Source: Acorus gramineus
Lineage: Eukaryota; Streptophyta; Magnoliopsida; Acorales; Acoraceae
DNA: 64,000 nucleotides
Direction: 5' to 3'
Assembly (NCBI GenBank): GCA_030737835.1
Contig: CM060850.1
Span: 6,501,299 to 6,565,298 of the forward strand
Under the pieces are notes generated by a model. It made no database searches and was not told the DNA's origin. It was given only the letters and a program-made list of their open reading frames with translations. Position numbers and translations under genes: made by a program. This document shows positions 11,893-23,569 of the stretch, one piece after another; within the stretch, counting starts at the first letter, position 1, and every line of letters begins with the position of its first letter.

Positions 11893-12345
11893 GAAAACAT
11901 TGATATAACTCCCTGGAAAACTAGCTAAATAGATTTTAGTCTTTGTAAAATTGAAAAATCGTCACAAGTACCCAAAAAGTATGTATGGTTAACTGATTCA
12001 GTCATTGAGTTAAATTGATACAATAAATACATTCAAATAAGTCCCTACAAAATATGAAAAATCAATATAACTCCCTAGAAACTTATGAAAATCGAAAAAA
12101 GTCATTGTAAAATCAATAAATCCCCTTAAAGTCAACCAATGGTTAGTGTATTACATTAATTTATCAAGTAAATTTAAAAGAGTATTACATTAATTTATCA
12201 TGTATAGTGTGTCAACCACAGATCTGGTTAGTAACTAAAATAAATATTGTTTAATAAGATAGGAACTTAAGAGGATTTATCAATTTTATAGGGACGTTTT
12301 TCTAATTTTCATAATTTTCTAAAGAGCTATATCGATTTTTCAAAA
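11893..12345. mobile_element. Degenerate foldback element
   Basis: The left end GGAAAACATTGATATAACTC is an imperfect reverse complement of the right end GAGCTATATCGATTTTTC. Phrases such as TAACTCCCT and TAGGGACG recur in inverted form inside. It resembles the element at 49,152-49,661 in layout. No clear target duplication, so the borders are estimates. It separates units 2 and 3. Confidence 0.45.
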
Positions 12346-13102
12346 ATATGAGGTGAGAGAATTTTGGTAACTTTTAATTGGAAGGGGGGGGGGCATTTTA
12401 TGTAAATGTAATCAAAGCACTGGGGAGTGTTAATTAATAGTATACTTGATATATTTAACAATGTATTGAGCAGTGATAACAATGTAGTAAAAATAATTGA
12501 GCAGGGGCATATTCGGTATTTTTGAATAGCATCCAGCTGAAAAGATCTATGACATTATTCTTTTTATTTATAATTTATAAAATACTGAAACATATATCAA
12601 ATAATATTATATAACATATAACGTTTATATATAATGAATGAAGGTGATCATTTAGTTTTTATGTTAATAAAAATGTATTACAAATTTTAAACATTGGGGT
12701 TTTTAAGTTTGACCCGATATAAATGGGATGGAACACACATGACAGGTTCAGATTTTTTATTATGTTGGAACGGGCTTGTGATGGAACAATTAAGCCAATC
12801 ATGGATTTGAGACGGATTTGTGATGAGATTTTATTACCGGATTTAAATTTGGTTTTGACAAAACCCATTTCAAACCGCCCGGTTGTCATCCTAATTTTGT
12901 ATATGTAAACAATGTAAATGACTTTTCTGGAACGCTTAGATTTTTATAAGCACTTAATAAATTGCTATAATTCCTTGTATATTCTATTCTAGATACCCCA
13001 TTGAATTACATTTAATGAATTTTAACATAATGAATTTTAATGCGAATCTTACAAAAATCACAGAATCACAAAACATTGATTGAATGAAGATCTCTCACAA
13101 CA

Positions 13103-13111
13103 CTATAAATA
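13103..13111 (+). promoter_or_regulatory. TATA box of array unit 3
   Basis: CTATAAATA in the conserved block CAACACTATAAATATGAAG. Confidence 0.65.
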
Positions 13112-13133
13112 TGAAGATATGGCTCTCCTCTTC

Positions 13134-13502
13134 TCCAACCAAAAGCACTTTCTCCTCTTCTACCAACACATTTTCAAGCACCCATTGAGATTTTCTTTCC
13201 TCTCTGTTTCTTCTTCAGTTAGGTTGTTTTTGTGACACAAAAACCTTGCTTTCCTATACCTTACACATTGTGTACTGTCCATCACTTCTTCCTAAATGAG
13301 AGCAATGAAACAGATAATTATCCCCTCTGAGTATCTGTTTTTCCTTTTGTATCTTCTGTTAGAACATGAAGAGCTTCATTTCCTCGTAAAGTGGGGAAAC
13401 CATTTCTCATTGAAAGAGAATGAAGAGCACAAGCTCTCTGTTACCTCCATACGAAGGCGATTACTTATTTGCTTTCATATGGGAAACAATTCTTCTTCTT
13501 GA
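13134..13502 (+). ncRNA. Candidate hairpin non-coding RNA gene, copy 3
   Basis: This is the most diverged of the four promoter-bearing copies. Relative to copy 1, I count about 13 amino-acid-changing and 6 silent codon differences over about 56 codons, close to a no-selection ratio. Hairpin 2 arms are 13,447-13,458 and 13,471-13,482, with one G-U and one C-A mismatch. Hairpin 1 is weakened by changes in its right arm (GAGAATGAAGAGCACAAGCTC). The ORF reading is 13,296-13,502, 68 residues. Confidence 0.4.
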
Positions 13503-15120
13503 GTATTCATTCTTTACATTGCACACTTTCCTTTTATTCGCCTGTGTTCTCTTCTTTGATTCACTACTTTTAGGCCTACATTGGTTTGTCCTGAATGCTA
13601 GCAATATCATTCAGGTTATATATCAGGAAATCTATGTTGGATTGTGTGGTTCAGGTCACTCATTCAGACTTTAGATTTCTCAATGAAGAAATGCAGCGGC
13701 GGAGTTTCCCCATGATCGAAATATTGTTTGCGGCCAACAAATGGAAGCATGGGTCAAACAGTTATGTGATTCATGTATTGTGTGCAACACATTCTATTGT
13801 TAGGTAGAATTTTTTATAACGAAGAGAGGCAATTTCAGAGATAGAGAGGGAGATATAAATTTGTAGCACCACAAGGAGAATATGTAAAAAAAATTATATT
13901 TGTTGTGCTATGCAAATTTTCTGTCTCATGTGATTGCATGTTTGTTTTCAATCTTCTCTACAGGATGATGTTATTCTTAATTCAAACTGAATATTTACAA
14001 TATATAACTTCATGTCTATTAAATATTTTTAGCTAGCTATCTTCTCAATTGAAATGTCTCTAATGACTTTAAATTTTAACCCAGTGTCCGTTAAAACAAT
14101 CATCCGATCCGTTCGACATAAGAAATTTTTCTCAGAACAGTTATTGAATTTTGTTCATACATATCCATCTTATCCGGATATGATAATATAAGTATTATAT
14201 GTCAGTGTCTCCATCTTATTGGGACATGATAATACTACATGTATTCAGTTCGAGAATTCCACTTGATCCCATTTTAATCAGTGAGTCAGTTGAATCTCGT
14301 TAGTTGAGTTGTTTCTCATAAGCAAATCATGTCAGTAAAACTCGGTACATATGAACAATGTTTTATTTCAAGAAAATATACTAGAAATTATATTGTTTTC
14401 GTCTGGAAAAAGTTATAACAGTTTGAGCAGGTATTCTCCAATATTCCATCATTAGTTGTCTATTATTGTTGACTAAAATCAATATCTAATGATCTCCATG
14501 TATTAGTTATTATGGATTCGATTCAAATAAACCGCCATCTTGTGTGAAGTCCAAAGTTTTACAAATGTTATGAAAAAATAAACATATAAAGATAGGAAAT
14601 CCTCTGAAGTAAACCATGATATGTAACATTATGTTAAAAAAATTATACAATGCGAATGGTAAGTCCTTTTTTAAAACAATTGCTACCCACGTCTATTTAT
14701 ATTGTTCTACTACTACTACTACTAAAAAAATAAAAATAAAAATAAATAAATAATCTATTTATACCTAAAACCTCAAAAAAGTGGTGGTTATTATCATGTA
14801 AGATTTGTATTATATTTGAATTTTAAAATCCACATCAAAACTCAAATTGGAAAAAAAAGAGAATTAATTGACTACTAGTTTTATGCACGTGATAAAGAAC
14901 ACAGTAAAATATTCTGGGTTATAGTTGCATTAATGTACATTGTTGTATTAATGTACATTAATTTAGAGTATAGTTAAAATATGTACATTTTCAAAAAGAA
15001 ACGAAATATATATACTTTAATTATTACATACTCATTTACAATAAAAAAAAAAAATTAGACATATATTTCATCCGACAAGTAGCTACTTAATTAGAAAACT
15101 GATCGACATTAAAAGTATCT

Positions 15121-15640
15121 CATTAAGCGAGACCTATAATTTTTCATTTATTTTACATACAAGTTGGTTCATATGGAGTGCTTAGAAGAGATGGAATGGG
15201 AGTTTAGAAGAGAGGAACAAAGCATTCATAGCCAAATGGTTTCATTATTTTCTTTTGTTGATTCTCCCTTTCTCTTTTCTTCTTGCTATACTTTTGAGGC
15301 AAGAGTTCAAATTATGTAACCGAAATTATGTTATATAGACTACTTTAACCTCAAAAAACCAAAAAAAATTGATCAACTGTTAGCCATGCTGGAGAGAGGG
15401 ACATGATGTTTCTGGGCATGCAAACCCCAGGCTGAGTTCGGACATGTATTTTGTATTTGTACGGCTTGGTCTCCAGCTTATCCCAGGAGCGGACCTATGT
15501 ATACTGGTGAGCCCCCCCCCCCCCCCCCCTTGAAATTATAAAAAAATAGGAACAGTAACATAGCGTTAAACAATAATAATAAAATAAGACAAAAAAAGCT
15601 TAAGTCCATTTTAACACCCTCCAATTGGTGTTATGTTATA
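15121..15640. other. Intergenic sequence with C run
   Basis: No gene. A CAGGAGCGGACCTATG phrase followed by 16 C (15,514-15,529) resembles the end of an old hAT-type element. Confidence 0.4.
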
Positions 15641-15865
15641 CTCAGAGTGCGTTTCAAAACACAGTTTGAAAAACAGTTTTTAATTTACACGGTTTTTAGC
15701 ATGTAATGATTTGAGCTGCTTTTATGAAACACAAATTTAGAGGCACAGTCCTTTAACAAAATTCAATACTTGTTGTGTATGTAAGTTGACAAGTTTGATA
15801 ACAGCTTTTAGTTTTTCAAAAAGCTAAAATCGCTAAAAAAATTTTTGCCAAATGAGGCCTCAGCT
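15641..15865. mobile_element. Possible MITE
   Basis: A/T-rich block bounded by CAGAGTGCGTTTCAAAAC and TTTGCCAAATGAGGCCTCAG, with inward AACAG/CTGTT type inverted text. Weak support: the terminal repeat is short and no target duplication was found. Confidence 0.3.
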
Positions 15866-15901
15866 GTCCATCTTTCAATCTCATTTCTAGAGCCCTACAC
15901 A

Positions 15902-16800
15902 TAGGCCTGTCAACGGGTCGAGTCCAGACCCAGACCCGACCCGACCCGGACCCGATTACACGTGTAATATACCCGATCCGATTTGGACCTGACCCGGCGG
16001 ACCCGAACAAACAAACGGGTCGGGTCCGGGTCCACCCCGCCCTGACCTGTTGGACCCGAGACCCGATTGTTTTATTAAAATATGCTCATATATTATAAGA
16101 CCATTAGTATTAGTTGATACATAATATTATTTCTTACTTAACTTATTTTTGTATCCACAAGTTCATAAATTATAATCATAACAAGCCCATAAATCATAAT
16201 CATAACATTTTTTTTTGTTGTGTTGATGTTGCAACTTGCAAGAACTTGATTGTTTAATATGTAATAAACTTAGTAATGTATTGTCATCGGTTTGTTTTGG
16301 ACAATTAACTTATTAGCTTTTGAATTTGTATGATTAATTAGTTTGTTGCATGATTTATGTTTATTATTTAGGTTAATATGTTAGTGTTTATTGTTTTGAA
16401 TGTTGTTTAGGTTAATATTGTTTTGAATGTTTGTATAATTAGTTATGTTTATTATTTAGGTTAATATGCTTTTTATGTTAGTGATTACTGTTTTGGATGT
16501 TGTTTAATAATTCATTTACTTCTTTTGAATTGTATAAAATTATATTCAAACATAGTCTCATTAATAATAATGTTTTATTACAAAAAATTTCAAATAGAAT
16601 GATAAAGCAAACAAATACATGAGCTCTTCTTGTTTTTTTTTTTTTTTAACCAACCATCCGGGTCGGGTCGGACCCGGACCCGACCCGGGTCCGACGGGTC
16701 CGGGTCTGGGTCTACATTTCCCCGGACCCGTCGGGTCCTACCACGGGTCGGGTCCGGGTTCACCCCGACCCGACTCAGACCTGACCCGTTAACAGGCCTA
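15902..16800. mobile_element. Non-autonomous hAT element with GACCCG-rich ends
   Basis: The 899-bp element starts TAGGCCTGTCAACGGGTCG and ends CGACCCGTTAACAGGCCTA, imperfect inverted repeats of each other. A perfect 8-bp target duplication CCTACACA flanks it (15,894-15,901 and 16,801-16,808), as expected for hAT. About 150 bp at each end are packed with GACCCG/CGGGTC motifs, possible transposase-binding repeats. The interior is A/T-rich without ORF. Confidence 0.85.
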
Positions 16801-16808
16801 CCTACACA

Positions 16809-17749
16809 CTATGATAATATGATATATATTGTCATATTATAATGTATGTGCTCTATTGTAGTACATGAAAGTTAAAAAAAAATATATTTTCTAAAAAAAA
16901 AATAATAATAATATTATATTACATTTAAATATATATTTCATTTCATATAACATGTATTTCTATGGGCGAGTGTATAATTTTTTAAATTAAAGAAAAACGG
17001 AGTGGACTATGGACAGGGCTACACGCAAGGCTGATTGTCATTTTTCAAAAGAAAAATGTTATTACAGGTCATTTTTCAATCCCATTTTGACTTCATACTG
17101 ATATTTTTAGAAAATACCTCATTTAATAAATTATAAGCTTTTGTAAAAGATTAAATATTTACTACAATGAATTATATGAACTCATGTATAGGAAATGTAA
17201 AAAAAATTATCAAGTATCTCGTTAATTGAGTATGTGTAGTTAATTTGAATATAGGCTAACAAAAATGATTGTGTATGACCGTGCTAGAAAAGTACCACTA
17301 CTAAATGATTTAATGGTACTGATTAACATAATAATAATAAAAAAAACTTAACTAGAGTGATAATATACACAAAATGAGATATTTTAATGATAAAAAAACT
17401 AATTTATTAAAAATTAATTTTATATTATCTGTAAATACAATGCATATATATGCATGTTAATAAAGTTTTTATTATATATTGTAAGTACAATTCTTTAAGC
17501 CCCTTGGAAAAAAAATCCCAAGTCTTTCACTAGCTTATCCTTGAAAGGCTGAGTTAGGTGCTTGTCCTCGAACATATACAGTCCTTAGATGACCTGGTTT
17601 GCACAATTGCACCTCCTTGGTTTTATGTGCTTGTCACTCGATTGACATAGGCCATGATTTTTAGTTTGTCGATTGACGACACGTGTCACCCATCCGATTA
17701 AAGTAGATTTTTTTCTCCACAATAATAAATAAAAATATATTGCGAATCA
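16809..17749. other. A+T-rich intergenic sequence
   Basis: No gene was recognised. About 17,090-17,180 weakly resembles the dispersed ATATACCTCATTAAAT repeat found at 29,128 and 56,441. Confidence 0.4.
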
Positions 17750-18647
17750 AACTATTTTCATGATTTTTTATTTATAATTTATAAAATACTAAAACATGCA
17801 TCATACAATATTATAATAACACATAACAATTGAAAGTAATTATTTAGTTTTTTAAATTAAGATAAATAGATAAAAAATTAGGGTTCTTAAACCTGACTTG
17901 ATATAAATGGGATACAAGTTAAAGTTTTTCACTCCGTCGTAACGGGTTTGGATTTAAATTTGGTATTTGACCAAATCGGTCACAAACCAAGCCCTTCGTT
18001 ATAACTAATTTTGCATATGTAAAAGAAATAAATAATTTTTATGAATCAAAGATTTTGTTTAAAGCACGTACGGTATCTGTAGTAAATGAATATTATATTG
18101 TTTCCAAATATCACCTTTGATTTTGCCTAATATAATTATGGAATATGGAAAACCTATAATCAAATTTAATATCGGAAGATGATCTAAGCAAATTCAAAGG
18201 GTTTTAATGTAATATCCGTGGATAAGATAAAAAAAAATATTATGGACATTGAATATGTGATCTATGCACTCACTCATTATATCCTGCAATCATAATATAC
18301 ATTAAATTTTATATTCCGTTAAATTGGTATATACTATTTTAGAAAATAAAATAAATATTTCCCATTCAATTCAAGGCAGTATAAATTTTATTTTTCAGAA
18401 AGTTATGTATTTAATTATATGAAAATATAACTTCAAACATGTTAAAACCGTAAAATTGTCCGACTAAATTTTTTTCCTGAATATATACTACAAAATCAGA
18501 AATAAATTGCTATAATTCCTTGTATATTCTATTCCAGATATCCCATTGAATTACATTTAATGTATTTCAACATAATGAATTCAAATGCGAATCTTCCATA
18601 AATAACAGAATCACAAAATATTGATTGAATAGAGATCTGTCACCACA

Positions 18648-18656
18648 CTATAAATA
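18648..18656 (+). promoter_or_regulatory. TATA box of array unit 4
   Basis: CTATAAATA in the conserved block CACCACACTATAAATATG. Confidence 0.65.
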
Positions 18657-18678
18657 TGAACCATTGGCTCTCCTGTTC

Positions 18679-19108
18679 TCCAACCAAAAGCACATTCTTC
18701 TCTTCTACCAACACATTTTCAAGCACTCATTGAGTTTTTTTTTTTTTCCCTTTCTTTCTCTTCTTCACTCCTTTGTTAGGTTGTTTTGGTGACACAGAAA
18801 AACCTTGCTTTCCTCTACCTTTCATTTTCATCTCTTCTCAAATGAAAGCAATGAAACAAATAATCAGCCCCTCTGAGTGTTTGTTTTTCCTTTTGTATCT
18901 TCTATTAGAACATGAAGAGCTTCATTACATCATAAAGTGGGGAAACCATTTCTCATTAAAAGGGAATGAAGGATACATGCTTTCCATTACCTCCATACGA
19001 AAGCAAATATCCTCTTTCGTGTGGGATACAATTCTTCTTTTTAGGTGTTCAACATTGCTCCCTTTCCTTTTATTTGCCACCTTTTGGTCTGGAATGGGTG
19101 TGCTGTGA
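18679..19108 (+). ncRNA. Candidate hairpin non-coding RNA gene, copy 4
   Basis: Closest to copy 1 in the core. Hairpin 2 arms are 18,993-19,003 and 19,014-19,024 with one T-G wobble, so pairing is kept despite a base change. The ORF reading runs 18,842-19,108 (88 residues). Past residue 53 its C-terminus does not resemble copies 1 and 3, whose frames end soon after hairpin 2. The shared nucleotide sequence continues, so a shared protein end is unlikely. Confidence 0.45.
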
Positions 19109-19725
19109 ATGCTAGCAATATCATTGAGGATACCTAACTACAGCAATGTCAATCAAGGGCACATTCAATTTGTGCTGGATTATTTGGTTTATGTCTTTTA
19201 TTCTAATATATTTGGATTATCAGAGAAGAATTGCAGCAGTGGAACTTCCCTCTATGGTCGAAATCATTGTTGGGTGCTCTGAATGGAAATGTGGGTTGAA
19301 CAGTTTTGTGATTCATGTACTGTATGCAGGAGCATTGTGGTTTTGTATTTCTTTGAGAATTGAGAGTCAAGAGTTTCTTGTATCACTGTGTGGCAAGCCT
19401 AGGATTTGAAAAGAAGAGTCAGATGTGTAGCCTCGTTACATAAAATTTGTATTAATAAAAAAATATAGTGAAAATGAATCTTTTTTCCTTTTTCGGTTGA
19501 TATAGAAAATATTTGTTAAACCATATAAATTTTTATCTCATGTGATTGTTTGTATGTTTTTTTTTCTCTACATTGATACACGACGTTATGTTATTCTTCG
19601 ACATTGGATATTTATGATATTTTTATCCAAATTTTTTTTATTATTTTGTTTTTATTTTGAACTGTCTGAACTACATGTCCATTAAACAACCCTAGCTATT
19701 TCTTCTCATCTAAACTATCTCTAAT

Positions 19726-20083
19726 CAATGTTGTAAAAAGTGTTAGTCGCCAGTCAGACGGTTGAGGAGGGACTAAAGATTAATCGACTGAGGGGATTAA
19801 TCAATCATTTTTAAAAATAATAAATAATATATATATATATAAGATTTTCAGAGTAAAAAATAATAATAAAATAACATCAAAATAAAATTAATAATATAAG
19901 CATAATAAGGATATCATAAAAAATTAATTAATAAATATATAATGTATAAGGTAACAATAATGGTTTATTAGTCAACTAAAGATTAATTAGAAAAGTGACT
20001 AGGCACTAAGCGTTGCGGGCTGGGTCCGCCTAGACCTAGATGATGGATTAATCGCGCCCAGACAGGATTTTTTTAGAACATTG
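19726..20083. mobile_element. Non-autonomous hAT-like MITE
   Basis: The 358-bp insertion has ends CAATGTTGTAAAAA and TTTTTTTAGAACATTG, which are inverted repeats. A perfect 8-bp target duplication TCTCTAAT lies at 19,718-19,725 and 20,084-20,091. The interior carries inverted TTAGTC/GACTAA text. Removing it restores the unit text CTCTAATAACTTTG found in other units. Confidence 0.85.
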
Positions 20084-20639
20084 TCTCTAATAACTTTGTA
20101 AGCCAGTGTCCATTGCAAGAGTCGTCTGTTCAATGGCTATAAAAAAAAAAGACTTACAAGAACAATTTTTGGATATACTTTTATTTTCTTTTGGATCCCT
20201 CTTCCTTAGTGTGACCCATTTTTGCTTGTTTTCATTTTCCCAATATAATAATAAAGTATTAGGTTTGAGGATTTCACTTGATCAAATTTTAGAGAGTTGT
20301 TTCTCGTAAATAAATCATGCCAATGAAATTATGTGCATATATATCGAAGAAAATTAGAGATTACATTATTTCGCTTAATAGTTCCAATAGTTTGACCAGG
20401 TATTCTCTTATATTGTTCCATCATTAGTTGTTTATTATAAGCTCACATCAATTTCTAAAGATTGCATGCATGCATTTAATTAATATAAATAGCCATCTTG
20501 TGATAAGTTTAGTTTTCAATAGGAAATAATCAGAAATGTGGATTGTAGTCAATTTTTTGTTATTTCAAAAGAAAGATCAAAATAGACATTGTTGGAATGG
20601 GGGAGAATAGAGAATAACAAAAGAACAAAAGCGAAAAAA

Positions 20640-20900
20640 AATAAAAAAACCAGATACTTAAAAAAAATGAAAAGGTTTGTAATGGACAAAACATCCTAGA
20701 TCCCAAGCCAAGATCCGACACTCTCGTCCTCGCTCAATGAGATGTTCGCCGCCCCGCAACACCCACTCCCAAATCCCATAAGCAAAGCCTTGTCGATTCC
20801 CATAAATTTTGGAAATAATTTCAAATCCTTCAACACCACATCGTCTCTGCATCCATCTAAGGCTTTTCTCACTTTTGTTGTAATAATCCACAAAACAATT
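20640..20900 (-). other. Unidentified GC-richer segment, possible gene fragment
   Basis: A segment absent from other array units. Both 20,658-20,891 and 20,696-20,893 are open on the minus strand in two frames, one reading KLFPKFMGIDKALLMGFG, the other IYGNRQGFAYGIWEWVL. I recognise neither. It could be a captured exon fragment or chance. Confidence 0.25.
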
Positions 20901-21430
20901 TCAAAGGGTATATATATGTAAAATAATAATAATAATAATAATAATTTGCTAGATAAGAGAAAATTTGATCAGGTATAACAAAACAAAAAATATATATATA
21001 ACATTTCCAAGTAAAAAAAATATAAAAAAATACCAATGTTGTGAAGAAAGAATAAAAAGATTGCGAAGGAAGTCCAACCGTACATCATTACGTTCATAAA
21101 ATTACTTAACGCCAATGGTGAGGCCTTTCTCTAATCAGATGTTAACCAAGTTTATTTAATATTTATACTGTTCTACTACTACAATAAATAAATAAATAAA
21201 AGAATGGATGTTGTCACGTAAGGTTGGTATTTGGATTTTGAAATCAATGTCAGAACATAAACTAAAAAAAAACAGCCAATTAAATTGACTATAAGAGTTT
21301 TATCCAAGTGATAAAGCACATGTTAAAATATTCTAAAAAATAATAATCATTAAATAAATAAATCTGCTTGTGCATTTGCATGTGGAGTTTTAAATGTATA
21401 CATCAAGAACAGTTGTATAAAAAATTGTGT

Positions 21431-22269
21431 TTGTTAATTTTAAAAATTAGTTAGAAAATGAATTATAGTGTTGATAATCACCAAAAAAAAATTGTACAGG
21501 CATGGGAGTCCCATTTTAAAAGTTTGCTGAGACCTGCTACGATCATGTTCTTCTATCTGAGCACCAAAGAAAATGACATTAAACGATTAATTCAAAATTT
21601 TCTTATTTCCTTCTTTCAACGTAGTCTATTAAAATTGGGTTATTGTGGTTCTCCTTATCATCTTCTATAACATCTTTTTTTATATGTAAAATGTAGGCAC
21701 TAGCTTTAATTATATTAATCAAGAGCAGCATGCCCCAATAAAAAGATACAAAATGGCAAAAGGAGAGATCTACCAACGAACACTCCAAAATCAAAACAAG
21801 TTTTAAGTGATTGAGAAATCTTCTATAACACTTAAAATATATGAAATTTTTCAAAGATTACACATTTAAGTGATCACAAAATAAAGGAAACATAAAATTA
21901 TGGTTTAGAGATTATATATTTAGAATATCACTGTACTTTTTTTTTCTTTTTATTGGAGAGACCCCTATGGCTGGCCTTACGGTTAAGCTAAAAAGATTAT
22001 TTCTGCCTATTTATCCTGATAAAAAAAATATATCACCATCCTGAATAACATGAAATAATATTCTTGGATTATAGGTCTTCAAAATCAATGTATTTGAAAC
22101 ACACAATCTTTCATAGATCATATATTTATTTACATAAAAAAAAATCTTTCATAGATCATACATTTATGAATTTCATATATCTAGAAAAAACATGAAATCT
22201 TCAAAGATTATAAAAGTAAATAATCAAAACTTTTGGAGCTATTCATCAAAAAGAAATCTAGTTCATCTT
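21431..22269. other. A+T-rich intergenic sequence
   Basis: No gene. An AATCTTTCATAGATCATA phrase occurs twice near 22,105 and 22,144. The remaining text is low complexity. Confidence 0.45.
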
Positions 22270-22720
22270 GACAATTTACATTGATTGCATATAGATCCTT
22301 CACCAGCAATAAATATGAGTTGGACCCCCCACCAATCCATCGCATCATATACATTTTCTAATACTACCAATACTATTTAGTTTTTCCCACTCACTTTTTT
22401 TGTTGGTTTCATTTGGTTTTCTTTTCCTATTATTATATAAGATCTGGGGCAATAAAACAAATGATCACATATGAGTCCCTCTGTTCATATAGTTTTTCAT
22501 TTACAACTTATATTAGAACATCATGTATGAAGGGCATATGCTCTCCATTACCTATACTGCAAAATAGGTTCTTCCAAAATACATACGACCCTTCCACTAC
22601 CACCCATACAGCCAATTTGGGTTCACTTATGGAATGCTCACTCGCAAAGGTAAATACATTCTCAATTATGGCCTTTTTGTTTAGTTGTATTGTTATTAAT
22701 ATTAAACAATGTCTCAATGT
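22270..22720 (+). pseudogene. Array unit 5: decayed copy of the hairpin RNA gene
   Basis: Recognisable blocks: TTGATTGCATATAGATC, CACC..AATAAATATGAG, TACCAATACTATT, GCAATAAAACAAATGATCAC and TATTAGAACATCATG, then GAAGGGCATATGCTCTCC. The TATA position reads CAATAAATA (22,307-22,315), so the box is damaged. The core lost about 50 nt between AGAACAT and TGAAGGGC, removing the left arm and loop of hairpin 1, and the text after CCATTACCT no longer forms hairpin 2. The long ORF here (22,413-22,919) runs in another frame from the ORFs of copies 1-4 and is judged accidental. Confidence 0.55.
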
Positions 22721-23054
22721 ATCTTATTGGAATAAGAACGTCATACACTCAGTCTATTTTGCAGTCGCATTTATATTCTTATACACTGCAATGGTGTATT
22801 GTATCAATGCTCTGATTAAAAGTGTATATAGCTATATCGTAGTGTATAAGACTATAATTTTTTCCTTTTTTCTTTTTTCAAAAAAACAAAAAAGCTATTG
22901 TATCTTAGTGTATATTTAAATTCATATAATAATATGTATTTTAAAAAATGAGTGTATATTTTTAAGTAAAAGAAAACCCAATGATGATTACTAACAAGGC
23001 TGCCCACAAGGCTATACATATCTAATTCATTCAAATAACGGCGTTGTTACACTT
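22721..23054. other. A+T-rich intergenic sequence
   Basis: Nothing recognised beyond A/T-rich text. Confidence 0.4.
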
Positions 23055-23290
23055 AAGCTGAGTTTGGATGTAAAATTGAAACACTGAGATTCTTAAAATG
23101 TTGAATTTTAAACTTAAGTTTTTGAAAAACATTATTCTGTTAGCTTTTAAATCACAAGATTCTTTAGCCTGCAAAAGTAAGATGGTAGTTTGAAAAGCTG
23201 AATGCTGAAAATATGTTTAAATATACGTTTAGGAATCTTTAGTTTTTCAAACTTTGAATCTACTGAAATGCAGATCCAAACAGGGCTTTA
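23055..23290. mobile_element. MITE with GAGTTTGGAT..ATCCAAAC ends
   Basis: It starts AAGCTGAGTTTGGATGTAAAA and ends AGATCCAAACAGGGCTTT, a short inverted repeat, with inner ATTTTAAAC/GTTTAAAT type text. No ORF; target duplication unclear. Confidence 0.45.
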
Positions 23291-23292
23291 AT

Positions 23293-23553
23293 TTCTTTTA
23301 CAGTCCAAAATACAGTCCTATATAACTCGTTAGAATTCTAGTGAAGCATATACTTAGTTAGACAATGCAAATACCTCATTAAATATTTTTTTACACTTAC
23401 TAAAAATGTGCTTATTCAATTCAAAATAGAACGATATACATTTTTTATTAAAACATATACATCATTAGACGTATTTTTTATTTTTAAAAAAATAAAAACA
23501 TGTATATTCTGAGTTTTAATTGATAAAAATGATTGAGTCTAACATTTTCCTTC
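23293..23553 (-). repeat. Dispersed repeat, copy A
   Basis: Contains CAGTCCTATATAACTCGTTAG, ACCTCATTAAATATTTTTTTACAC and ATTCAATTCAAAATAGAACG in the order found at 55,797-56,630, and inverted relative to 29,128-29,395 and 46,480-46,690. Confidence 0.55.
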
Positions 23554-23569
23554 AAATAAACCCACGTTT

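Larger units (their letters stand above)
12555..15120 (+). repeat. Tandem array unit 3
   Basis: It starts with ATTTATAATTTATAAAATAC (also at about 17,770 in unit 4). The TATA box is at 13,103, the core at 13,296-13,482, the 3' body at about 13,500-14,600 and the tail at about 14,880-15,090. Open frames at 12,659-12,908 lie in upstream repeat text shared with unit 4 (17,880-18,010) and are not considered genes. Confidence 0.7.
17750..21430 (+). repeat. Tandem array unit 4 (with a hAT insertion)
   Basis: Same order as unit 3: TATA at 18,648, core 18,842-19,024, 3' body about 19,030-19,720 and 20,092-20,500, then a tail with additions. A 358-bp hAT element splits the 3' body at 19,726. Confidence 0.65.

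Noticed and set aside
22413..22919. 168-residue ORF, the longest in the left third.
   Set aside because: It crosses a decayed array copy in a different frame from the other copies and shows no domain.
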